The notes beneath the pieces were generated by a model, which did not search any database, was not told the DNA's origin, and saw only the letters and a list, made by a program, of their open reading frames with translations. 64,000 bases of DNA from Massilia polaris (GTDB lineage Bacteria > Pseudomonadota > Gammaproteobacteria > Burkholderiales > Burkholderiaceae_D), in assembly GCF_012927275.1 (NCBI RefSeq), contig NZ_JABBGG010000002.1:62001-126000 (forward strand), given 5' to 3'. Positions 9,005-17,108 of this stretch are shown here, piece by piece. How positions within the stretch are numbered: position 1 is the stretch's first letter; the number at the start of each line of letters is the position of its first letter. The position numbers were made by a program, and so were the translations under genes.

Positions 9005-10150
9005 TTATTGCGCACGCGGACGCTTGCCGACGGTTACGTTCACCGTCGCTTCGCGGTCCTTGCGCATCACCGTCATTTTAGCCTTCTGTCCCGGGGCGAG
9101 CCGGGCAATCATGTTCAGCATGTCGGCGGTGGTGGCCACCTTCTGTCCTTCGACCACCAGCAGGATGTCGCCCGGCTTGATGCCAGCCTGGTCGGCCGGC
9201 CCGCCGCGCACGACACCAGCGATGATGGCGCCGCTGTCGCGCGCCAGGCCGAAGCTGGCGGCCAGTTCGGGCGTGATGTCCTGCGATTCGATGCCGATCC
9301 AGCCGCGCACCACCTGGCCGGTCTTGATGATCGACTCCATCACGTCCTTGGCGGTGGTGACCGGAATGGCGAAGCCGATGCCGACCGAGCCGCCGGTCTG
9401 CGAGTAGATCGCCGTGTTGATGCCGAGCAGGTTGCCGTTGGTGTCGACCAGCGCGCCGCCCGAGTTGCCGAAGTTGATGGCGGCGTCGGTCTGGATGAAA
9501 TTCTCGAACTGGTTGATGTTCAGGTTGTTGCGGCCGAGCGCCGAAACGATACCCATGGTGACGGTCTGTCCTACTCCGAACGGATTGCCGATCGCCAATA
9601 CCACGTCGCCAACCTTGGCCTGTTCCGCGTGCCCGAGCACCATCACCGGCAGGTCTTCCGCTTCGATGCGGATGACGGCCAGGTCGGTTTCCGGATCGGT
9701 GCCGATGACCCGCGCGGCAGCCTTGCGGCCGTCCGCCAGCACCACCTGGATTTCGTCGGCCGCCTCGATGACGTGGTTGTTGGTAAGGATGTAGCCGTCA
9801 GGACTGACGATGACGCCAGAGCCGAGGCTGCTCAGGGGCTCGTCCTCCGGCAGGCGGTCGCCGAAGAAGCGCCGGAAGAACGGGTCGCGCATCAGCGGAT
9901 GGTTCTGGCGCAGGGCCTTGGTGGTGAGGATGTTGACCACCGCCGGCATCGCGCGCTCGGCGGCCCTGCGGTAACTGCCTGAGGCCGGCAGCGCCGGCGC
10001 CTGCAGCACCGAGGCGGTATCGGCGACCGTTTGCACGCGCGTGCCGATTCCGCTGCGGCCAAGCCAGCCCGGCCGCATGGTGACCACCACGAAATAGACG
10101 GCGAGCGCTATCGTGACAGCCTGCGCAAACAACAACCAGAATCGACGCAT
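9005..10150 (-). CDS. Periplasmic S1C serine protease with one PDZ domain (DegS/DegQ type)
   Basis: 381 aa. An N-terminal membrane helix (residues 5-24) is followed by a trypsin-like domain with the complete triad: His126 in TNNHVIEA, Asp156 in PETDLAVI and Ser230 in NFGNSGGAL. One C-terminal PDZ domain (about 280-370) follows. The anchor and single PDZ resemble DegS/AlgW, which start the envelope stress cascade by cutting an anti-sigma factor; DegQ-like general proteolysis is the alternative. No rseA- or rpoE-like gene is nearby to decide. It is preceded by mscL on the same strand. Confidence 0.85.
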   Translation of the reverse strand: MRRFWLLFAQAVTIALAVYFVVVTMRPGWLGRSGIGTRVQTVADTASVLQAPALPASGSYRRAAERAMPAVVNILTTKALRQNHPLMRDPFFRRFFGDRLPEDEPLSSLGSGVIVSPDGYILTNNHVIEAADEIQVVLADGRKAAARVIGTDPETDLAVIRIEAEDLPVMVLGHAEQAKVGDVVLAIGNPFGVGQTVTMGIVSALGRNNLNINQFENFIQTDAAINFGNSGGALVDTNGNLLGINTAIYSQTGGSVGIGFAIPVTTAKDVMESIIKTGQVVRGWIGIESQDITPELAASFGLARDSGAIIAGVVRGGPADQAGIKPGDILLVVEGQKVATTADMLNMIARLAPGQKAKMTVMRKDREATVNVTVGKRPRAQ

Positions 10151-10171
10151 CAGATACCGCCTCTTTGCCGC

Positions 10172-10600
10172 TTAGATAATGGTGCGGCCCGATGGTTTCA
10201 AGGAATCGCGAATCTCGCGCAGCAGCAGCACTTCTTCGACGTCAACAGCGGCAGCCACCAGTTCCGGCGCGCGCAGGCGGTTCATCATGCGGATCATCTG
10301 GAAGATGATGAACGCCAGGATGACAAAGTTCAGCAGCACGGTCAGGAAATTGCCGTAGGCGATGACGGCGCCGAGTTTCTTGGCTTCGACCAGGGTCAGG
10401 TCCATGCTCTGGCTGTTCAGCGGCAAATAGTAATTGGCGAAGTCGAGACCGCCGAACAGGCGCCCGATCGGCGGCATGATGATGTCCTGCACCAGCGAAT
10501 CGACGATCTTGGCAAACGCGGCGCCAATAATCACGCCGACCGCCAGGTCGACCACGTTGCCCTTCATCGCGAACAGCTTGAACTCGCTCATCATCGACAT
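10172..10600 (-). CDS. mscL: Large-conductance mechanosensitive channel
   Basis: 142 aa. The start was placed at ATG 10600 ([14 protein letters not shown]), which has a GGGAG ribosome site and matches the E. coli MscL N-terminus; a start 30 bp upstream would add unrelated residues. The hallmark [16 protein letters not shown] pore helix, IIMPPIG and the C-terminal [13 protein letters not shown] helix are present. The channel opens under membrane tension to release solutes in hypo-osmotic shock. Confidence 0.95.
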   Translation of the reverse strand: MSMMSEFKLFAMKGNVVDLAVGVIIGAAFAKIVDSLVQDIIMPPIGRLFGGLDFANYYLPLNSQSMDLTLVEAKKLGAVIAYGNFLTVLLNFVILAFIIFQMIRMMNRLRAPELVAAAVDVEEVLLLREIRDSLKPSGRTII

Positions 10601-10775
10601 TTCAGCTCCCTGGTTAGCGTGGCAATCCACATATCAATAATACATCTCATGCCTGAGCAGGGATACGGCCGTCAGCGAGGCCAACAGGCGTACGCGAAAA
10701 TACGGGATTTCTATCCATATTTGCCGCCAAAACGACGCTAAACGGGCCGCTATGCCGGCCCAGCGCGCTTTTTTC

Positions 10776-10804
10776 TTCAATTCGCTTGCCGCTTCCCTTA
10801 TAAT
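10776..10804 (+). promoter_or_regulatory. Predicted promoter of petABC
   Basis: A perfect TATAAT at 10799-10804 with a weak -35 TTCAAT at 10776-10781 and a 17-bp spacer, on the strand of petA and about 65 bp before its start. The same -35 form occurs before the rhodanese gene at 4927. The rest of the 10601-10869 gap shows only a GC-rich hairpin at 10743-10760. Confidence 0.45.
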
Positions 10805-10869
10805 TTAAGGTTGCTAGAAGTTCCAAATAGCTTTTTATAAGATTCGAATTTTGACTGATTGGGGTTGGT

Positions 10870-11475
10870 ATGAGTAACGAAAAGCAGGTCGATCCGGGCC
10901 GACGCGGCGTGCTCGTCGCTACGTGCGCGGCGGGCGGTGTTGTCGGTTTAGCCACGGCGGGAGCCTTGGTAAGCACATTCCAGCCGTCGGAGCGTGCGAA
11001 AGCCGCCGGCGCGCCGGTAGAGGTAGACGTGGCCGGCATGCAGCCTGGCCAGATGCAAACCGTGGAATGGCGCGGCAAGCCGGTCTGGATCCTGAAGCGT
11101 TCGCCAGAAATGGTGGAATCGCTGAAGAAGACCGAAGGCGAGCTGGCGGACCCGAACTCGGAACGCACCCCGGACGCCCTGACCCCTGAATATGCACGTA
11201 ACCCGCACCGCTCGATCGAGCCTGAATTCCTGGTTGCTGTCGGCATCTGCTCGCATCTGGGCTGCTCGCCAACCTCGAAGTTCGCGGAAGGCGCACAGCC
11301 TAACCTGCCGGACAACTGGGCGGGCGGTTTCCTGTGCCCATGCCACGGTTCGACCTTCGACCTGGCCGGCCGTGTCTTCAAGAACAAGCCTGCACCGGAC
11401 AACCTCGAAGTGCCACGTCACATGTTTGTCGGCGACAAGCTGATCATCGGTAAAGACGCGAAAGGCGACGCATAA
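10870..11475 (+). CDS. petA: Ubiquinol-cytochrome c reductase, Rieske iron-sulfur subunit
   Basis: 201 aa. It carries electrons from ubiquinol to cytochrome c1 in the bc1 complex. A twin-arginine signal (Arg11-Arg12) precedes the single membrane helix (about 13-35), as usual for Tat-exported Rieske proteins. The 2Fe-2S site is complete: CSHLGC at 127-132 and CPCHGS at 156-161, with Cys127, His129, Cys156 and His159 as ligands and Cys132/Cys158 as the disulfide. It is the first gene of petABC, with 2 bp between petA and petB. Confidence 0.96.
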   Translation: MSNEKQVDPGRRGVLVATCAAGGVVGLATAGALVSTFQPSERAKAAGAPVEVDVAGMQPGQMQTVEWRGKPVWILKRSPEMVESLKKTEGELADPNSERTPDALTPEYARNPHRSIEPEFLVAVGICSHLGCSPTSKFAEGAQPNLPDNWAGGFLCPCHGSTFDLAGRVFKNKPAPDNLEVPRHMFVGDKLIIGKDAKGDA

Positions 11476-11477
11476 TC

Positions 11478-12887
11478 ATGGCTTTTAAAGAAACGAAATT
11501 CCCTGCCGACGCACCGGCCGCTGAAAAAGCGCTGGGCTGGGTGGACGACCGCTTCCCGCTGACCAAGCTGTGGAACGACCAGTGGGGCAAGTACTACGCT
11601 CCGAAAAACTTCAACTTCTGGTACATCTTCGGCTCGCTGGCGATGCTGGTGCTGGTGCTGCAGATCGTCACCGGCATCTTCCTGACCATGCACTACAAGC
11701 CTGACGCCAACCTGGCGTTCGGCTCGGTCGAGTACATCATGCGCGAAGTGCCGTGGGGCTGGCTGGTGCGCTACATGCACTCGACCGGCGCGTCGGCGTT
11801 CTTCATCATCGTCTACCTGCACATGACCCGCGGCCTGCTGTACGGCTCGTACCGCAAGCCACGCGAGCTGGTCTGGCTGTTCGGCTTCGCGATCTTCCTG
11901 ATGCTGATGGCGGAAGCGTTCTTCGGCTACCTGCTGCCATGGGGCCAGATGTCGTACTGGGGCGCACAAGTGATCGTCAACCTGTTCGGCGCGATTCCGC
12001 TGATCGGCCCTGACCTGTCGCTGTGGATCCGCGGCGACTACGTTGTCGGCGACGCTACCCTGAACCGCTTCTTCGCCTTCCACGTGATCGCGATCCCGCT
12101 GGTCCTGCTGGGCCTGGTTGCCGCCCACCTGATCGCGCTGCACGAAGTCGGCTCGAACAATCCTGACGGCATCGAAATCAAGGAAAACCTGGGCCCGGAC
12201 GGCCATCCGGTCGACGGCATCCCGTCGCACCCGTACTACACGGTGCACGACCTGTTCGGCGTATCGGTGTTCCTGACGATCTTCAGCGCGGTGGTGTTCT
12301 TCGCGCCCGAGATGGGCGGCTACTTCCTCGAGTACAACAACTTCATCCCGGCCGACTCGCTGAAGACCCCGGCGCACATCGCCCCGACCTGGTACTTCAC
12401 GCCGTTCTATTCGGTACTGCGCGCCACCACCGCCGACTTCATGTACGTGCTGATGGCTGCGGTCGCCGCCTACGTCGTGTTCATCTGGCTGAAATCGCGC
12501 CTGTCGTTCAAGACCAAGGCCATCATCGCCGTGGTCGCCCTGGTCGCGATCATCGGCATGCTGCCAGCGGTGCTGGATGCGAAGTTCTGGGGCGTTGTCC
12601 TGTTCGGTTCGTCCGTGATGATTATCGCGGCGCTGCCTTGGCTGGATCATTCCCCGGTCAAGTCGATCCGCTATCGTCCTGACTGGCACAAGTATGTGTA
12701 CATCGTGTTCGGTATCTCGTTCGTCACCCTGGGCTACCTCGGCACCCAGCTGCCGACCGACATCTTCACCTTGATCTCGCAAGTGTGCACGCTACTGTAC
12801 TTCAGCTTCTTCCTGCTGATGCCATGGTGGAGCTCGATGGGCACGTTCAAGACCGTGCCAAATCGTGTGACGTTCCATCCGCATTAA
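11478..12887 (+). CDS. petB: Ubiquinol-cytochrome c reductase, cytochrome b subunit
   Basis: 469 aa, normal for betaproteobacteria (somewhat longer than the mitochondrial protein because of a C-terminal extension). This polytopic protein holds the two b hemes and both quinone sites. Visible motifs include the heme-ligand regions RYMHSTGASAFFIIVYLHM and FFAFHVIAIPLVLLGLVAAH, and the Qo-site PEMGGYF in place of PEWY-like sequences. There are about eight membrane helices plus extra C-terminal ones. It sits between petA and petC. Confidence 0.96.
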   Translation: MAFKETKFPADAPAAEKALGWVDDRFPLTKLWNDQWGKYYAPKNFNFWYIFGSLAMLVLVLQIVTGIFLTMHYKPDANLAFGSVEYIMREVPWGWLVRYMHSTGASAFFIIVYLHMTRGLLYGSYRKPRELVWLFGFAIFLMLMAEAFFGYLLPWGQMSYWGAQVIVNLFGAIPLIGPDLSLWIRGDYVVGDATLNRFFAFHVIAIPLVLLGLVAAHLIALHEVGSNNPDGIEIKENLGPDGHPVDGIPSHPYYTVHDLFGVSVFLTIFSAVVFFAPEMGGYFLEYNNFIPADSLKTPAHIAPTWYFTPFYSVLRATTADFMYVLMAAVAAYVVFIWLKSRLSFKTKAIIAVVALVAIIGMLPAVLDAKFWGVVLFGSSVMIIAALPWLDHSPVKSIRYRPDWHKYVYIVFGISFVTLGYLGTQLPTDIFTLISQVCTLLYFSFFLLMPWWSSMGTFKTVPNRVTFHPH

Positions 12888-12921
12888 TTGACGACATCAC
12901 AGAAAGCGCAAAGGACATTAC

Positions 12922-13683
12922 ATGATTTTTTCTAAGAAACTGATCGCTATCCTGGCATTGCTGCCGGGCCTGGCACTGGCAGCCTCGGGCGGCCACCCGC
13001 TCGACAAGGCGCCGGAACGCGCCAGCCTGACGTCGCTGCAGAATGGCGCCAAGCTGTTCGTCAACTACTGCCTGAACTGTCACTCGGCATCGTCGATGCG
13101 CTACAACCGCCTGCGCGACCTCGGCCTGTCGGAAGAGCAGATCAAGGCCAACCTGCTGTTTTCGCAGGACAAGGTCGGCGCCCTGATGACGACGGCGCTG
13201 CGTCCGGAAGATGCGAAAGCATGGTTCGGCGTGGTACCGCCTGACCTGTCGGTGATCGCCCGTGCAAAAGCGTCGCCAGCCGGCACCGGCAGCGACTACC
13301 TGTACACTTACCTGCGCACCTTCTACAAGGATGACACCCGTCCGACCGGCTGGAATAACATGGTGGTGCCGAACGTCGCGATGCCGCACGTAATGTGGCA
13401 GATGCAAGGCGTGCGTACGGTCAAGATGGTTGATGAGAAAGATCCGCATGATCCAAGCAAGACTGTGCACAAGTTTGCCGGTTTTGAGCAGGTCACCCCT
13501 GGTTCGATGAGCGCGACCGAGTTCGACACCGCGACCGCCGACCTGGTGGCTTACCTGGGCTGGATGGCCGAACCTGCACAGAACACCCGCAAGCGCCTCG
13601 GCGTCTGGGTGCTGCTGTTCATGTCGACCTTCGCCCTGCTGGCATGGCTGCTGTCCAAGTCGTACTGGAAAGAAGTTAAGTAA
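12922..13683 (+). CDS. petC: Ubiquinol-cytochrome c reductase, cytochrome c1 subunit
   Basis: 253 aa. A Sec signal peptide (residues 1-21) is followed by the single heme c site CLNCH (Cys50, Cys53, His54). The distal Met ligand is probably in the VAMPHVMWQMQG stretch, and a C-terminal membrane anchor (about 228-246) ends in SYWKEVK. It passes electrons from the Rieske centre to soluble cytochrome c. It is the last gene of the pet operon; a perfect hairpin follows it. Confidence 0.96.
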   Translation: MIFSKKLIAILALLPGLALAASGGHPLDKAPERASLTSLQNGAKLFVNYCLNCHSASSMRYNRLRDLGLSEEQIKANLLFSQDKVGALMTTALRPEDAKAWFGVVPPDLSVIARAKASPAGTGSDYLYTYLRTFYKDDTRPTGWNNMVVPNVAMPHVMWQMQGVRTVKMVDEKDPHDPSKTVHKFAGFEQVTPGSMSATEFDTATADLVAYLGWMAEPAQNTRKRLGVWVLLFMSTFALLAWLLSKSYWKEVK

Positions 13684-13690
13684 GTCGTTC

Positions 13691-13718
13691 ATTGCCCGCA
13701 GTTTTGCGGGCAATCATT
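13691..13718 (+). terminator. Terminator-like hairpin after petC
   Basis: ATTGCCCGCA, loop GTTT, TGCGGGCAAT (13691-13714): a perfect 10-bp stem followed by CATTTT. The U-tract is short, so some read-through to sspA is possible. Confidence 0.7.
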
Positions 13719-13722
13719 TTCC

Positions 13723-13756
13723 GGGGTGATCCGCTTGTCGTTTCACCCCTTTGTTT
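13723..13756 (+). terminator. Second hairpin in the petC-sspA gap
   Basis: GGGGTGA (13723-13729) pairs with TCACCCC (13743-13749) across a 13-nt loop, followed by TTTGTTT. It ends just before the AAGGA ribosome site of sspA, so it could act as a back-up terminator or an attenuator for sspA. Confidence 0.4.
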
Positions 13757-13772
13757 CTAAGGAACTATAAAC

Positions 13773-14384
13773 ATGATGGTTCTCTACTCGGGCACTACCT
13801 GCCCATTCTCGCAACGCTGCCGCCTGGTCCTGTTCGAAAAAGGCATGGACTTTGAAGTGCGCGATGTCGACCTGTTCAACAAGCCGGAAGATATTTCGAC
13901 GATGAACCCGTACGGCCAGGTGCCGATCCTGGTCGAACGTGAACTGATCCTGTACGAATCGAACATCATCAACGAATACATCGACGAGCGCTTCCCGCAT
14001 CCGCAGCTGATGCCGGCTGACCCGCTGATGCGCGCACGCGCGCGCCTGATGCTGTTCAACTTCGAGAAAGAGCTGTTCGTCCACGTGCACGTGCTGGAAA
14101 GCGAACGCGCCAAGGCCAACGACAAGAGCCACGACAAGGCACGCGCGGAAATCCGCGACCGCTTGACCACGCTCGCGCCGCTGTTCCTGAAGAACAAGTA
14201 CATGCTGGGCGACGAGTTCTCGATGCTCGACGTGGCGATCGCGCCGCTGCTGTGGCGCCTGGATCACTACGGCATCGAACTGTCGAAGACCGCAGCGCCG
14301 CTGATGAAATATGCCGAGCGCATCTTCTCGCGTCCTGCGTACATTGAAGCGCTGACGCCGTCCGAAAAGGTCATGCGCCGTTAA
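13773..14384 (+). CDS. sspA: Stringent starvation protein A (GST-fold RNA polymerase-associated protein)
   Basis: 203 aa. The thioredoxin-like N-terminal domain (SGTTCPFSQRCRLVLFEKG, NPYGQVPILVER, LYESNIINEYIDERFPHPQL) and the all-helical C-terminal domain match SspA, which binds RNA polymerase and helps survival under starvation and acid. SspA has a GST fold but no known glutathione activity. It is followed by sspB, the conserved pair. An AAGGA ribosome site lies at 13759-13763; a second ATG is directly adjacent, so the start could be 13776. Confidence 0.92.
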   Translation: MMVLYSGTTCPFSQRCRLVLFEKGMDFEVRDVDLFNKPEDISTMNPYGQVPILVERELILYESNIINEYIDERFPHPQLMPADPLMRARARLMLFNFEKELFVHVHVLESERAKANDKSHDKARAEIRDRLTTLAPLFLKNKYMLGDEFSMLDVAIAPLLWRLDHYGIELSKTAAPLMKYAERIFSRPAYIEALTPSEKVMRR

Positions 14385-14475
14385 TTGCAGCACCCCGCTA
14401 CGCGCCAGCTCGCGACGTCTCGCCGCGAATCGCAGTACACTGGCGTGTAGCTTCCAGTATCCTTTCCCACATCAC

Positions 14476-14988
14476 ATGCCTGAAATCTCAACCAAGCCCT
14501 ACATGCTGCGCGCCATCTACGAGTGGTGCACCGATAGCGGCTTCACGCCCTACCTCGCGGTCAAGGTCGACGCGGCCACCACGGTACCGATGGAATACGT
14601 CAAGAAGGGCGAAATCGTCCTCAACATCAGCTACGGCGCGACCTCCAGCCTGAAGATGGACAACGAGGCGATCCAGTTCCGCGCGCGTTTCGGCGGCGTG
14701 TCACGCGAGATCTACGTGCCTGTGCACAACGTGCTGGCCATTTACGCCAATGAAAATGGCCAGGGCATGGCGTTTGAAGTCGCCGCGGCGGGCGCTGAAA
14801 CGCATTCGCCAGCCGCCAGTGCGCCGGATGCCGGACCAGTGCCATCGTCGGCGCAGGCAAGTCCGGGATTGTCTGCGGTGCCGAGTGCGGTGCCGGAAAT
14901 TGCGGCCGCCGCGCTGTCGCAAAATCCCGACGACAACAACGAGCCACCCAAAAAAGGCGGCCGCCCGACCCTCACGCGGATCAAATAA
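14476..14988 (+). CDS. sspB: ClpXP adaptor / stringent starvation protein B
   Basis: 170 aa. The folded domain (residues 1-110) contains LRAIYEWCTDSGFTPYLAV and the RFGGVSREIYVPVHNVLAIYA stretch that binds ssrA-tagged substrates. A flexible Ala/Pro-rich linker (about 111-155) leads to the C-terminal ClpX-binding tail GGRPTLTRIK, the counterpart of the E. coli XB motif. It delivers ssrA-tagged proteins to ClpXP. It ends 28 bp before the tRNA gene, whose -10 box lies just after the sspB stop codon. Confidence 0.95.
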   Translation: MPEISTKPYMLRAIYEWCTDSGFTPYLAVKVDAATTVPMEYVKKGEIVLNISYGATSSLKMDNEAIQFRARFGGVSREIYVPVHNVLAIYANENGQGMAFEVAAAGAETHSPAASAPDAGPVPSSAQASPGLSAVPSAVPEIAAAALSQNPDDNNEPPKKGGRPTLTRIK

Positions 14989-14990
14989 GC

Positions 14991-14996
14991 TATAAT
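14991..14996 (+). promoter_or_regulatory. -10 box of the tRNA-Thr gene
   Basis: A perfect TATAAT lies 20 bp before the tRNA and directly after the sspB stop codon. No good -35 box is visible (the matching position, inside sspB, reads ACCCTC). Confidence 0.45.
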
Positions 14997-15016
14997 CTGC
15001 GCCGAGTAAAAGTTTC

Positions 15017-15092
<76 letters not shown>

Positions 15093-15108
15093 GTATAATC
15101 AAGCACTT

Positions 15109-15142
15109 AGCCCAGCCCTCACCGGCTGGGCTTTTTGTTTTT
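15109..15142 (+). terminator. Intrinsic terminator of tRNA-Thr
   Basis: AGCCCAGCC, a 6-nt loop, GGCTGGGCT and then TTTTGTTTTT: a 9-bp GC-rich stem with a long U-tract. It acts in the plus direction only; on the other strand no U-tract follows. Confidence 0.9.
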
Positions 15143-15169
15143 AGTCCTAAGTAATGACTTGCTCCACAA

Positions 15170-15622
15170 CTACTTCCTCGCCTTGCGGGCTGCCTTGACG
15201 CCATCGAGCCAGTCCTGCGCCCCTCGCCTGAAAGCCGCGTCGATGTCGTCTTGCGGTAGCGAGTAGACGGTCGCCCACGCCGCACGGCCGTCTGCTGTGT
15301 TGGTCGGGAAATCCTCGCGTTCGATCGGCCAGTTGTATTTTCTTATCAGCGCCCTGATGACTGTGGCCAGGGACGCCTTGCGATAAGCGAAGATGCTTTC
15401 GAAGCCGGTCATGTCCTCCGATGAAAGCAGCACCGCGAGAACGTGGGCACGGATACTGGTGGGGCCTTTCGGGTACTTCGGGATATTTGGCATCGGTGGA
15501 CTTTGCGCGTTTGGCTGAGTGTCCAGCATCTTAACGTTAGCGGGAACACGAGGGATGGATTCGATCTCATCGCGTGAACAATGCGCGGCAGAGTCCACCG
15601 CTAAAAGCGCCCAATTGCGCAC
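15170..15622 (-). CDS. Hypothetical protein, phage-like, next to the tRNA
   Basis: Up to 150 aa from a GTG at 15622; shorter starts at ATG 15529 (119 aa) or ATG 15493 (107 aa) are equally possible, since no strong ribosome site is visible. The conserved-looking part is the C-terminal half: KGPTSIRAHVLAVLL, then IRKYNWPIEREDFPTNTADG and a helical DDIDAAFRRGAQDWLDGVKA end. This pattern recalls small helix-turn-helix-like hypothetical proteins of Burkholderiales prophages, but I cannot name a family. It lies alone beside a tRNA gene, a classic integration site, with no integrase or att repeats seen. Confidence 0.5.
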   Translation of the reverse strand: MRNWALLAVDSAAHCSRDEIESIPRVPANVKMLDTQPNAQSPPMPNIPKYPKGPTSIRAHVLAVLLSSEDMTGFESIFAYRKASLATVIRALIRKYNWPIEREDFPTNTADGRAAWATVYSLPQDDIDAAFRRGAQDWLDGVKAARKARK

Positions 15623-15725
15623 TTCATTCCGTCAAAAATGCAGTTCATCGCAATCCGGTGGTTGACGGAAGGCCCCCTGTCTATAGTTCACTCAACGCAA
15701 CGAACTAAACACACAGGAGCCTCAA

Positions 15726-15929
15726 ATGAACATCGCAAAAAACATGGAAGCCATCTTCCTCGCCGCAGTCGCCCTCGCATCGGCCACCTCGTTCGCAACG
15801 GCTTCGACGCCGGTGCAGCGCATCGATCCGCCAGCCTTGACCCAGGCTGCTGCCGACGCCAGCATGACCGTCGTCACCATCACCGGCAAGCGCCTGACCG
15901 CGGCCGAAAAAGCAGCACTGGCCGGCTAA
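15726..15929 (+). CDS. Small secreted protein of unknown function
   Basis: 67 aa with an AGGAG ribosome site 5 bp before the ATG. A signal peptide (about residues 1-26, ending ATA) leaves a 40-residue mature peptide ending LTAAEKAALAG. Short proteins of this style, with a TVVTITGKRLTAAEKA-like core, are frequent in Massilia but uncharacterised. It is 33 bp upstream of the DUF2807 gene and very likely shares its transcript. Confidence 0.6.
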   Translation: MNIAKNMEAIFLAAVALASATSFATASTPVQRIDPPALTQAAADASMTVVTITGKRLTAAEKAALAG

Positions 15930-15962
15930 GCCAGCACCACCACTCGCAAGGAGATAACGAAT

Positions 15963-16730
15963 ATGAACAAATTCCTCGGCATGGCGCTCACCGCTGCAGC
16001 CCTTTCCCTTCCAGCCGCCTCTGCTGTTGCCGACGAACTGGTCAGCGAGACGCGCGCGATCGATGCACGCATCGTGAAGGTCAAGCTGGATGGCGTTATC
16101 AACCTGCGTGTGAAGCAAGGCGCCACGCCATCGCTGACCTTGTACGGCGAGAAGCGCCACCTGGCGAAAGTGAAAACCGATTTGAGTGGCGACACCCTGC
16201 GCATCGACAGCGATGAAGGTGGGTGGAAATTCACCAACGAGAAGCACGAAGTGCGCGTCGAACTAACCTTGCCGAACCTGAACGAATTCACGTCGGAAGG
16301 TGTCGGCACGACAGAAGTCACCGGATTTACCGGCGAGAAGATTTCCCTCGCACTCGACGGTGCCGGCTCGGTCAAAGTCAACAGCAACTACAAGAACATC
16401 AGCTCGCGCCTGGGCGGCGTTGGCAGCATGACCCTGAACGCTGGATCAAGCGACTTGGTCGACCTGAACATGCGCGGCGCCGGCAGTATCACCATCAACG
16501 GCAATAGCCGCATGCTGCGTGCGAAGCTGGGCGGCGTAGGCAGCCTGGACGCGAAGGGCTTGCAGTCGGACACCGTCGACCTCGACATGACCGGCCTCGG
16601 CGGCGCGACGGTCTACGCCAGGAACGCGGCAAGCCTGCGCCTGAGCGGACTGGGCTCGGCGACCGTGTACGGCAACCCGGCGAGCCGCAACGCCACCGCA
16701 CGCGGACTGGGGAATGTGTCCTGGAAATAA
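15963..16730 (+). CDS. DUF2807 (GIN domain) secreted protein
   Basis: 255 aa with an AAGGAG ribosome site. A signal peptide (residues 1-23) is followed by a right-handed beta-solenoid-like DUF2807 domain. The N-terminal family pattern ETRAIDARIVKVKLDGVINLRV is clear, and the repeats DGAGSVKV, GGVGSMTL, RGAGSITI, GGVGSLDA, TGLGGATV and SGLGSATV show a regular ladder of Gly-Ser turns. Such proteins lie in the periplasm or outer envelope; the role is unknown. A bidirectional terminator follows. Confidence 0.85.
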   Translation: MNKFLGMALTAAALSLPAASAVADELVSETRAIDARIVKVKLDGVINLRVKQGATPSLTLYGEKRHLAKVKTDLSGDTLRIDSDEGGWKFTNEKHEVRVELTLPNLNEFTSEGVGTTEVTGFTGEKISLALDGAGSVKVNSNYKNISSRLGGVGSMTLNAGSSDLVDLNMRGAGSITINGNSRMLRAKLGGVGSLDAKGLQSDTVDLDMTGLGGATVYARNAASLRLSGLGSATVYGNPASRNATARGLGNVSWK

Positions 16731-16749
16731 ACCAGTAGGCCCAAGCGCA

Positions 16750-16776
16750 AAAGCCGCCTTCAATGAAGGCGGCTTT
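16750..16776. terminator. Bidirectional terminator between DUF2807 and BON genes
   Basis: AAAGCCGCCTT, loop CAATG, AAGGCGGCTTT: an 11-bp perfect stem with A/T-rich flanks on both sides, placed between two convergent genes. Confidence 0.85.
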
Positions 16777-16791
16777 GTTGTTCGTGACGGC

Positions 16792-17106
16792 TTACTTTTT
16801 GATGGCGATGGCGTTCTTGACTGACTTCACACCCTCAATGTCGCGCACCAGCCGTTCCGCTTTCTGCACATGCTCAGGCACCGCGACGAAACCGCTGAGC
16901 TGCACCGTTCCCTTGTAGGTATCGACCTGGATCTCGGTGGCCTTGAGCTCCGGGTCGGCGACCAGCGCGCCCTTGACCTTGGCCGTAATGACGGTGTCAT
17001 CGATATATTGGCCAGTGCCCACCCGTTTTTCGGTCGGTGCGCAGCCAAGCAGTGTGAGTATCATCAGGGCGGACAAGAAAGCGCTAAAGCGGCGTGCGAG
17101 TGTCAT
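16792..17106 (-). CDS. BON-domain lipoprotein
   Basis: 104 aa. A signal peptide ends in the lipobox LLGC (Cys22), so it is a lipoprotein. One BON domain (about 38-104) follows, with the typical DDTVITAKVKGALVADPEL start and GTVQLSGFV strand. BON domains bind phospholipid or stabilise the envelope (OsmY, DolP). It starts only 2 bp after the TadD-like gene ends, so it is probably the last gene of the Tad transcript, although a link to pilus function is not shown. Confidence 0.88.
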   Translation of the reverse strand: MTLARRFSAFLSALMILTLLGCAPTEKRVGTGQYIDDTVITAKVKGALVADPELKATEIQVDTYKGTVQLSGFVAVPEHVQKAERLVRDIEGVKSVKNAIAIKK

Positions 17107-17108
17107 GG

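Noticed and set aside
10743-10776. GC hairpin GGGCCG-CTATGC-CGGCCC followed by a T-run, a possible terminator on the plus strand
   Set aside because: No plus-strand gene lies upstream to be terminated and the T-run is several bases away from the stem; it may be part of the petA upstream region instead.
15109-15622. Integrated element at the tRNA-Thr 3' end
   Set aside because: No integrase, no repeat of the tRNA 3' end was seen downstream, and the tRNA terminator is intact; only one phage-like gene is present.
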